Shown in pieces: positions 28,507-35,419 of a stretch of 64,000 nt of DNA. The stretch is from Planctomycetota bacterium (GTDB lineage: Bacteria > Planctomycetota > Planctomycetia > Gemmatales > Gemmataceae), in contig JAKOSN010000171.1 of NCBI GenBank assembly GCA_029777335.1, positions 1 through 64,000 of the forward strand. The letters are read 5' to 3'. Each line of letters opens with the position of its first letter. Positions within the stretch are counted from its first letter, which is position 1. The position numbers were made by a program, and so were the translations under genes. A model generated the notes under the pieces. The model did not search any database. It was not told the DNA's origin and saw only the letters and a list, made by a program, of their open reading frames with translations.

Positions 28507-28989
28507 TTACTCCATCCGTTCTCCGCGGATGGTGATAATCACACGCACGATGTCCTTTTTGGCAGGATCGTAAACGACGTAGCCTTTCAGCCAGCGTGTC
28601 ACCAGGGCGGAATGCGTGGGCAAGGTGTCAAGGGTTCCTTCCAGCACCAGTTGCCCGGTCGTCGCATCCTGGCGCATGGGCTTCCAGACGACCCGGTCCC
28701 AGGTGGGAACTCGAACGTAGCCGGTCATCTGTCTCTGCGCCCAGCGCGACAGGGAGCGAACCACCTCCGGAGTGAGTTGCTTGTGCATCTCAGGGAGTTT
28801 CTTCTTCAACGCGGTTTGAGCCTGCGTCGTCTGGTCGGCGAACGCGGAGGGAGCACACGGTTTTCCCAGTTGCAATTCGGGGAACGCCTTCATTTCGGGG
28901 ACCAGCACCAACCACTCCGGGAGAGGTGGCTTCTCGGGTGGCGTGATCCCCAGCAGCAGAAGCAAGGTCACCATGAGCGGCCCCTTCAT
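28507..28989 (-). CDS. Small secreted protein of unknown function
   Basis: 160 residues from an ATG at 28989. A short signal peptide (residues ~1-16, MKGPLMVTLLLLLGI) precedes a hydrophilic domain with HKQLTPEVVRSLSRWAQRQM and a β-rich C-terminus (LVTRWLKGYVVYDPAKKDIVRVIITIRG). A second ATG five codons on is an equal start candidate. I do not recognise the family. The upstream open frame lacks coding character. It follows the NarL-type regulator on the same strand after ~100 bases. Confidence 0.65.
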   Translation of the reverse strand: MKGPLMVTLLLLLGITPPEKPPLPEWLVLVPEMKAFPELQLGKPCAPSAFADQTTQAQTALKKKLPEMHKQLTPEVVRSLSRWAQRQMTGYVRVPTWDRVVWKPMRQDATTGQLVLEGTLDTLPTHSALVTRWLKGYVVYDPAKKDIVRVIITIRGERME

Positions 28990-29090
28990 GCAGACAAAAG
29001 CGTTCCTTGATTCGACTCCGAGCGTGGTACCTGCACGTTCAGAAGGCCGAACACGTTCTCCTGGAGCCGCGGACCAGACATCGCTCTGGA

Positions 29091-29774
29091 TCAACCGCCA
29101 TCCAGGCACCAGTGGAGGGCACACCGAATCAACTCGACCCCGTTCTGAAGATTGAGCTTCGTTTTGATCCGGGCGCGATAGGTCTCGACGGTCTTGGGGC
29201 TGAGTCGCATGCGCTCGGCGACCTGCTGGGTGTCCATTCCCTGGCCGATCAGGTTGAAGACCTCCAGCTCCCGATCCGAGAGCAACTCCAGGGGCGATTG
29301 TTCCGTGGGGGGCTCGGTATGGCCCAGGGTGCGATGCAGCAAGCGATCCGCCATCTTGTCGCTCAGATACAGTTTTCCCTCCAGCACACAACGGATGGCG
29401 GCGATGATGTGCTCGGTGGCGTGTTCCTTGGAAATGTAGCCCATGGCCCCGGCCCGCAACGCCCGCTCGGCGTACAGAAACTCATTGTGCATCGACCAGG
29501 CGAGCATGCGGGACGGAAGATGCCGCGCCCGGATGCGTTTGATCAGATCAATCCCATTGCCCGATTTCAATGAGATGTCAATCACCATCACATCGGGTTG
29601 AGTGGCAATGGCAACCTGGATCGCCTCAGCAACATCGCTTGCTTCGCCACAAACCACCAGGTCCGGACAGCGCGCAATGCGCATGGCGAGGCCATCGCGA
29701 ACCACGGGATGATCATCGACGATAAGGATCTTCGCAGGTTGGGATTCTGAGGATGCAGCGTTGGTTGTGCTCAT
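29091..29774 (-). CDS. NarL/FixJ-type response regulator
   Basis: 227 residues. The receiver domain has the acidic pair Asp20-Asp21, phospho-acceptor Asp66 (MVIDISLKSGNG), a switch Ser (AWSMH) and Lys116. The LuxR-type helix-turn-helix begins near residue 163 (LLSDRELEVFNLIGQGMDTQQVAERMRLSPKTVETYRARIK). No histidine kinase is adjacent. It is divergent from two receiver-only proteins across a long AT-richer gap. Confidence 0.93.
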   Translation of the reverse strand: MSTTNAASSESQPAKILIVDDHPVVRDGLAMRIARCPDLVVCGEASDVAEAIQVAIATQPDVMVIDISLKSGNGIDLIKRIRARHLPSRMLAWSMHNEFLYAERALRAGAMGYISKEHATEHIIAAIRCVLEGKLYLSDKMADRLLHRTLGHTEPPTEQSPLELLSDRELEVFNLIGQGMDTQQVAERMRLSPKTVETYRARIKTKLNLQNGVELIRCALHWCLDGG

Positions 29775-30566
29775 CGGTACCCCTTCTCAGGAAACCTCTC
29801 ACTCGCACGCCTCCCGGAGGAGAACGCCGGATCGTAAATGCGGCATCGATCCCCCCGCGGTCGCGCACGGCGCACACCCCTCCTTCCCCGAACACTCAGG
29901 TCGTTGCCCCCGAGCGATGGAAAAGGTGCTGCGCCAGCGGAGTGCGCAACAGCCGCTCCCGATAACTTCCTGGTATTGTAACAAAACATCAGTTCAATGG
30001 CGGGGTTCACACTTTCGATCCTGCCTGGGTCAAGGAAGGCTCACAGTGCTGCCCGAAGCAACGAGGAGAGAGACTGATTTCAAGGATATCTGAAATCTTG
30101 TTCAGGTAAAAAGATGGGAAAGTCAGGTCCCACATCCTATCGCGTTGAGCGATCCTTTATGAATCGTGACCTCTCGCTGTCAGTCATGCAACCCTGAAAA
30201 TGCCAGTTTTGGAATCAAGGGATTCTCCTACATTTCAATTCGAGGTTTCCTGACATCCCCTCGTCGACTGGGCCGACATTTTCTCTTGGCCACAACCCGA
30301 CTTGTGTTCCCCTTCACGCCTGGTAGTCTTGACAGGGCAGCCTGTCCGGTGCCGGCAATGTCCACACTGGTTGCGACGAGTCACTGGTCCTGCTCGTCGG
30401 CAGCCCAGAAAATGCCGAGAAAATCTTGATTTGCTGTGCGCGAGGCAGTCCCAACCTCCCTGGGATAGCTCCTCCACCTCTGGCGCAGCAAGCAAGGAAG
30501 CCACTCTTGCAGGGACGCACACTTTACTTCTCGCGTCTTCCCGACGCCTCAGTTTTTGGTGTGTGC
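29775..30566. other. 792-base gene-free, AT-richer region between divergent regulators
   Basis: Neither strand shows a frame with protein-family character. The composition is more AT-rich than its surroundings between about 29970 and 30260. It contains a perfect inverted repeat GATTTCA-N8-TGAAATC at 30076-30097 and a second, GACAGG-N4-CCTGTC at 30331-30346, which overlaps a consensus TTGACA (30329-30334). Both could be operators for the flanking regulators. A small RNA or untranslated leader cannot be excluded. Confidence 0.45.
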
Positions 30567-30992
30567 ATGAAAGCGACCGTGGTACTTGCCTTGGCAGACG
30601 TGGCCCAGTGTCAACACTATCGGACAATTCTTGGCCAGGAGGGGTTTGAGGTGCATACCGCCTCCGGGGGCATCGAGTGCATGGAGAAATTGCGCTCGGT
30701 TCTCCCCGACGTGCTTGTGCTGGCTGCCGAACTTCCCTGGGGTGGAGCGGAAGGGGTGCTCGCCGAATTAGTCGAGGATCCTTCCCTCCCCTGGGTACCC
30801 GTTCTCTTGCTGGGGGAAAAAGGGCATTCGCTGGGGCCAGCGGCATGGAGTACGCTTTGCCTGTCCCGGCCCGTTCCGCCAGCCACCCTGATCCGGTCTG
30901 TCTGGACCTGCATTCAGCAGAATCAGTCTGCGCCCGTTGATTCCTCGCCAGGGGCGAGCAAATCGCCTCCCTGGCCGATTTCCAGTCTTTGA
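30567..30992 (+). CDS. Degenerate receiver-domain protein
   Basis: 141 residues folding like a CheY receiver: VVLALADVAQCQHYRTILGQEGFEVHTASGG opens like α1-β2, and VLVLAAELPWGGAEG occupies the β3 position. The Asp normally phosphorylated at the end of β3 is Ala, and the acidic pocket has one Asp. The conserved Lys after β5 is also not evident (LCLSRPVPPATL). It therefore probably acts without phosphorylation, for example as a docking partner. It is followed after 10 bases by an intact receiver protein. Confidence 0.65.
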   Translation: MKATVVLALADVAQCQHYRTILGQEGFEVHTASGGIECMEKLRSVLPDVLVLAAELPWGGAEGVLAELVEDPSLPWVPVLLLGEKGHSLGPAAWSTLCLSRPVPPATLIRSVWTCIQQNQSAPVDSSPGASKSPPWPISSL

Positions 30993-31002
30993 GGGTTCGC
31001 AC

Positions 31003-31485
31003 ATGGCGACCTACTTTACCCGGGGCGACTGCATGCGCCCCTCGCCCCTGCTGGGCTCGGCCGAACTAACCGAGGATTCCTCGGCGCTGTTCTCAGACAC
31101 GATCTTGCTGGTGGACGACGACGACGTGGTCCGGACGGTGCTGGAGGTTGGGTTGCGGGTGATCGGCTTGCACGTCTACGCAGTCGGCGGCGGAGAAGAA
31201 GCGATTCGGGTCTTTGCGCATCACCAGGACCAGATCGCCCTGGTGTTGCTCGATGTCTGCATGCCGGGGCTCGATGGGCCGCAAACCCTGCTCGCCCTGC
31301 GCCGGATCAAGCCCACCCTCCGGGCCTGTTTTATCACCGGGCACCCTGGGAATTACACCCTGGAGGAGTTGCGCCAGCTCCAGGTGGAGCGGATCTTCCC
31401 CAAACCGCTTCCCCTCCTCGAACTGGCCACGAGTCTCCGCGATCTGCTCGCTGAACCAAGCGTGCAGACTCCTGGAACCTCCTGA
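31003..31485 (+). CDS. Single-domain response regulator
   Basis: 160 residues with a ~30-residue N-terminal lead and one intact receiver: acidic cluster Asp38-Asp41, phospho-acceptor Asp84 (LLDVCMPGLDG), Thr112 and Lys134 in FPKPL. There is no output domain. The ATG at 31003 has GAGGG upstream and follows the stop of the degenerate receiver by 10 bases, so the two are co-transcribed. Confidence 0.88.
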   Translation: MATYFTRGDCMRPSPLLGSAELTEDSSALFSDTILLVDDDDVVRTVLEVGLRVIGLHVYAVGGGEEAIRVFAHHQDQIALVLLDVCMPGLDGPQTLLALRRIKPTLRACFITGHPGNYTLEELRQLQVERIFPKPLPLLELATSLRDLLAEPSVQTPGTS

Positions 31486-31520
31486 GAGTGGCCCCACGCG
31501 CCATCCCCCACGGGGGGCGG

Positions 31521-33620
31521 TTAGCCGACCATGATCACCCCACCCGAGAGTTGGAGCATGGCAGACCCATTGATCGTGGTCATCACCCCCTTGACCTGAG
31601 TCTGGATCTGCCCTTCCACCGTGACCATCAATCCCTTGATGGTCACACCGGTTTGATCGATGACAATGCTGTTCTGCCCCACCTTGAGGGTAATCGACTG
31701 CATCGCTTCGGTGGAACTGGCACCCAGGTTGAGCTTCGTTGTCTGATTCCCCATGCTGATCGTCAGGGTGTCGTTGCCCATGTCGATCTTTACTTCGCGA
31801 TTGCCCATCTTGATCTGGTGGGTGTCATTGCCCTGATCGATGGTGACGGTGTGATTCCCCTGCTTGACCTCGTGCGTATCGTCTGCCTGCACCGTCACAG
31901 TTCGCTTACCGGTCTTGACGTCGTGTGTATCGTCCCCCTTTTCGATGGTGGTGGTGCGGTTGCCCTTCTTGACGGTAAGTGTCTCGTTCCCCGTTTCGAT
32001 GGTGGTGGTGCGATCTTTCCAGACAGAGATGGTCTGGCTCCCCTCGGGGCAGTGCTTGCTGTCGGAACTCCCCACCTTGAGATCGTCGTTGTTCTCCACC
32101 ACGCGATGAAAATCCTTCTCCGCGTGGAAATAGATGTCTTCCGACCCTTTTTTGTCCTCGAAACGCAACTCGTTGAACTCGGTGTCCGCTCCCTTGAGGG
32201 TACTCCGGGAACGCATCCCGCTCTGCGTTTTGTTGTCGGGGAGTGCAAAAGGCGGCATTTGCTCGGCGTTGTAGACACTCCCGACGATGATGGGCAGATC
32301 CGGATCGCCCTCCTGAAAGGCGACGATGACCTCCTGACCGATGCGCGGAATGTGGATCATCCCCCACTGCTTGCCCGCCCACGGCGTCCCCACGCGCACC
32401 CAGCAAGACGTGTTCTCGTCCTTCTTGCCCTCGCGATCCCAGAAGAACTGCACCTTGACCCGGCCATACTTGTCGGTGTAGATCTCCTCCCCCTTGGGAC
32501 CAACCACCACGGCGGTGTGCGGGCCCTGAACGATCGGTTTGGGCGTTTGGCGCGCCGGACGGAACAGAACGGACTGGGGGATGCACGAGAACGAATTGCT
32601 GTACTCGGAAGGTCCGCCATCGGTGTAACTGGTATCGGTGGCGGAATGGTGCACCCCGACGAGGAGGTACTCCGCGTTCTCCGCGTCGATGTCGTGTTCC
32701 TTGAGGGTGAATTTGTAGCCGGGGCTGAAGGTACAGCACTGACTGGCCCCCGTCACCACGTCATAGCCGACCTCCTCTTCCTCCATGCGGACTTTCACCT
32801 CGTTGGTGCCCTGCGACTTGATCTCGTACTCGCCGGGGTAATCGTAGATCTCGAACTTGTCATTGCCTGGGAGCTTGACCAGCGTGCTGGTGTTAACCAT
32901 TAGACTGGTACTGGGCGTTTCAAAGTTGTAATCGGTCATCGCCCACTTTCCGGAGCGAAATTCGTACTGATGTTCCCACAACGAGATGTGGTTGGCAGCC
33001 TGGGAACCGCCGGAGTAGAGCACTTCCTTCTCGGCGCAATCCTGGTAGCATTTCTTGGCGTCGCACAGCATCATCGTGTGCTTGCCATTTTCATGCTTGA
33101 AGTAGTAAAAGATCCCTTCGTGCTCCATCAAGCGCGAGACAAAGTTAAAATCGGTCTCGCGATATTGCACACAGTATTCCCACTTCTCATAAGTGGCACT
33201 GAGGTCGGGCTTGTAATCCGTGTAACCAAGATCTCCGAAGATCTGCTCGATGATTTCGGGGACGGTTTTCTTTTGAAAGATCCGACAATCCGCGGTCCGG
33301 GTGAGGAACCAGAGCCAGGGAACCACCTCGGCACGGTACGCGCGAAAGCCGCGTGAGGAAGCCCCGGCAGCGACGAAGCGATTGACAACGCCATTGAAAT
33401 AACGGGGCGCTTGATCGGTGTGAGAGACGGTCAAGGTCACGGCTTTGCCCACGATATCCTTGGCGGCGATCGTTTCGTTTTCCGAAAGAAGATCGAGTTG
33501 AAAGCGAAAGAGCCGCGATAATTCCTCGCGGCCGGAGAAGCCACGCACGAGGAGCACATCGGGTCCCAGCGGAGTGGTCAGGCTGAGCAGGCGGGTATCC
33601 TGTTTATAGCCGATAGCCAT
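31521..33620 (-). CDS. vgrG: Type VI secretion spike protein VgrG
   Basis: 699 residues from MAIGYKQD. The gp27-like part spans about 1-370 (YRETDFNFVSRLMEHEGIFYYF, a VgrG hallmark), and the gp5-like OB fold follows with VVGPKGEEIYTDKYGRVKVQFFWDREG and CWVRVGTPWAGKQWGMIHIPRIGQEVIVAFQEGDPD. The last ~230 residues form a β-helical needle with five ~18-residue repeats. No toxin domain is fused. A putative cargo gene is divergent, 116 bases away. No PAAR gene is adjacent. Confidence 0.95.
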   Translation of the reverse strand: MAIGYKQDTRLLSLTTPLGPDVLLVRGFSGREELSRLFRFQLDLLSENETIAAKDIVGKAVTLTVSHTDQAPRYFNGVVNRFVAAGASSRGFRAYRAEVVPWLWFLTRTADCRIFQKKTVPEIIEQIFGDLGYTDYKPDLSATYEKWEYCVQYRETDFNFVSRLMEHEGIFYYFKHENGKHTMMLCDAKKCYQDCAEKEVLYSGGSQAANHISLWEHQYEFRSGKWAMTDYNFETPSTSLMVNTSTLVKLPGNDKFEIYDYPGEYEIKSQGTNEVKVRMEEEEVGYDVVTGASQCCTFSPGYKFTLKEHDIDAENAEYLLVGVHHSATDTSYTDGGPSEYSNSFSCIPQSVLFRPARQTPKPIVQGPHTAVVVGPKGEEIYTDKYGRVKVQFFWDREGKKDENTSCWVRVGTPWAGKQWGMIHIPRIGQEVIVAFQEGDPDLPIIVGSVYNAEQMPPFALPDNKTQSGMRSRSTLKGADTEFNELRFEDKKGSEDIYFHAEKDFHRVVENNDDLKVGSSDSKHCPEGSQTISVWKDRTTTIETGNETLTVKKGNRTTTIEKGDDTHDVKTGKRTVTVQADDTHEVKQGNHTVTIDQGNDTHQIKMGNREVKIDMGNDTLTISMGNQTTKLNLGASSTEAMQSITLKVGQNSIVIDQTGVTIKGLMVTVEGQIQTQVKGVMTTINGSAMLQLSGGVIMVG
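31726..31993 (-). repeat. Five 54-base coding repeats in the VgrG needle
   Basis: Successive ~18-residue units of the form GNDTHxxKxGNxxVxIxx (GNETLTVKKGNRTTTIEK is the first). They form the regular β-prism of the spike tip. Nucleotide repeats have diverged, with protein spacing conserved. Confidence 0.7.
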
Positions 33621-33736
33621 GTTTGTACCGATCCTCTCTGGTCGAAGAAGGGACACCCTGGATAAAGCGCGTGTCGCGGAGTATTGTAGAGCCGTGCCGA
33701 GCGGAGCCAACCCAGTGCAGCGCGGAGACGAGGACG

Positions 33737-34645
33737 ATGGCGAGTGAACGAATCCCCGGGGCGCAGGGTCGCAGTGGCGTCGCGCTGTCCCTGGACGACG
33801 GTACCCTGGCGCGCTGGCAGACTCCCTCTCCAGGAGGGCTTGGGCTACGTTTGGCGGACCAGGCCCCCGCTGACAAGCTGGTGGCAGCAATGCGGCGAAC
33901 AATTCCTCTTCTGCCCGCGGAGTTGCGCGCCGGCTTTGCCGTTCTGCTCACCTCGCGCAACCTGGCCCTTACCACAGGGGTCCTGGCCGTCTGGGCGGGG
34001 TCGCACCTGTTCGGCGTGGGGGAGGTTGCCGATGCCCTCCTGGCGTTGACGGGTGCGGTCTTTCTGGGGATGTCGGTCTTCACTGCTGGGCACGACCTGG
34101 TTCAATTTGTGCACCTCGGCTCGGCCGCGCGCACTCCCGAGGATCTCGATCGGGCAGCCGTCCACCTGGCCCGCTTTGTGGCAACCGTCGGGGTGGCCAC
34201 GATCGTTTCCCTCATTCTCAAGGCCGGGGGTCGTTTGCGTTCCCCACGTCTGTCCGGTGCGGTCGAGGGAACTCCCGGCACCAAGTGGTGGGAAGCGGCG
34301 GATTTTGGCCCCGACTGGGCAGGCACTTCTATTCCCCGGAGTTTCACTCTCAAGATCGGCAAACGCGAATTCACGATCAAGGCGAATGCCACCGAGCACA
34401 TGGCCGAGCGGGCACGCACCCACGGGAGTGTGGGCGCGCGGATGGGCCAGGTCGATTTTCCGCTGAGTTCCCTCGCCGGCGCGCTCGAACAGGCAGAACT
34501 GTCCGGAAAATTGGGCCCCTTGCTGCGCGGCCAGGTCCCCCGCCTGGGCACCAAACAGATGCCTTTCCGGGTAGGGGAGTGGGAACTCTCCCTGGAACTG
34601 GTTGCGGGTCGGATCGAGGTTCTCCACGCGGTCTATCGCCCCTGA
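33737..34645 (+). CDS. Candidate type VI cargo effector (membrane-segment N-half, RNase-like C-half)
   Basis: 302 residues from an ATG with GAGG upstream. Hydrophobic segments lie at about 77-92, 95-115 and 143-162. Between them is FTAGHDLVQFVHLGSAARTPEDLDRAAVHLAR (starting near residue 115), which resembles the DUF6861-type pretoxin region found beside type VI and polymorphic toxins. The C-terminal ~100 residues (203-302) are soluble with FTIKANATEHMAERARTHGS and a final EWELSLELVAGRIEVLHAVY. A His-Met-x-x-Arg helix followed by a small β-sheet recalls BECR-fold RNase toxins; this is inference. It is divergent from vgrG and convergent with hcp. No immunity-like gene lies next to it. Confidence 0.6.
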   Translation: MASERIPGAQGRSGVALSLDDGTLARWQTPSPGGLGLRLADQAPADKLVAAMRRTIPLLPAELRAGFAVLLTSRNLALTTGVLAVWAGSHLFGVGEVADALLALTGAVFLGMSVFTAGHDLVQFVHLGSAARTPEDLDRAAVHLARFVATVGVATIVSLILKAGGRLRSPRLSGAVEGTPGTKWWEAADFGPDWAGTSIPRSFTLKIGKREFTIKANATEHMAERARTHGSVGARMGQVDFPLSSLAGALEQAELSGKLGPLLRGQVPRLGTKQMPFRVGEWELSLELVAGRIEVLHAVYRP

Positions 34646-34698
34646 GGTGAATCAGCGCCGTCGCACAGTCGTCCTCCCGCTCCTCCCCAGGTCAGGAT

Positions 34699-34739
34699 CC
34701 TGGGAGGGCGAACCTCCTGGTGAGTCCCGCCCTCCCAGG
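34699..34739. terminator. Bidirectional terminator between effector candidate and hcp copy 1
   Basis: A 12-base perfect stem (CCTGGGAGGGCG at 34699-34710 and its complement at 34728-34739) with a 17-base loop lies between two convergent genes. Confidence 0.7.
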
Positions 34740-34747
34740 CAAGCGAC

Positions 34748-35224
34748 TCAGGCGCCCTTGCCAGTGGCCAGATCGTAGTAGACGCGATCGGGCTGGCCAG
34801 TCTCGTTCTTCGAACCCATGGAGATGTCGTTGAAGGTGATCTTGGTGAAGTTCAGCGACAACGATTCCGTGGGCCGATCTCCCCCGCTGCTGACCGAGTA
34901 GCCACTGATCAACGTGGCTTCCAACTCATACTGGTAATACGGCTCGAACTTGTCCTTGTCGGTCTTGCAGAAGTCGATCTTGACCTTCTTCCCTTCGCCC
35001 CACAGCGCTTCCCGAATCAGGTTCGCCGAGGCCGAATCGGAGGCCTTGGTGACGGTGATCTCGCTAACCGAGGGCGCGGAGGCTTCACGGTCGGCGGTGC
35101 CCCCCACGGGGGAAGTGACGCCACGACCGACCCCCCACTGGAAGGAATTGATCTCGATCCATTTTTCGTGCCCCGCAGCGGTCACGTCGCCTTCGATCCC
35201 GTCAACTTGCATGTAGATCGGCAT
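34748..35224 (-). CDS. hcp: Type VI tube protein Hcp, copy 1
   Basis: 158 residues of the Hcp1 family, forming the hexameric inner tube. MPIYMQVDGIEGDVTAAGH, INSFQWGVGRGV and the C-terminal FTKITFNDISMGSKN are diagnostic. It differs from the second copy at 37659-38135 at three residues and nine nucleotides over the whole gene. A strong hairpin follows its stop. Confidence 0.96.
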   Translation of the reverse strand: MPIYMQVDGIEGDVTAAGHEKWIEINSFQWGVGRGVTSPVGGTADREASAPSVSEITVTKASDSASANLIREALWGEGKKVKIDFCKTDKDKFEPYYQYELEATLISGYSVSSGGDRPTESLSLNFTKITFNDISMGSKNETGQPDRVYYDLATGKGA

Positions 35225-35370
35225 AACTCTACCTCATACTGGGAAAATGACCACGAATCCGAAACGGGCACCCTGGACCAACCAGAGAACCCACCATGTT
35301 TCATCGCGATGTAGATGATACGACCCGAGGCTTGAAACTCCCCTCGTTTGCTCTTCTCCCCCGCCCCCTG

Positions 35371-35419
35371 AACTCTGAACTCTGAACTCTGAAAACTGAA
35401 AACTGAAAACTGAAAACTA
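35371..35419. repeat. Heptanucleotide tandem repeat at the end of the TPR/GT41 gene
   Basis: Seven consecutive 7-base units: three AACTCTG, then three AAAACTG and a final AAAACTA. The last unit contains the TAG stop of the minus-strand TPR gene. A slippage change here would alter the C-terminus. Confidence 0.8.

Noticed and set aside
31726-31993. A tandem repeat array that might be a CRISPR
   Set aside because: Units are contiguous coding repeats without spacers and translate to the VgrG β-helix.
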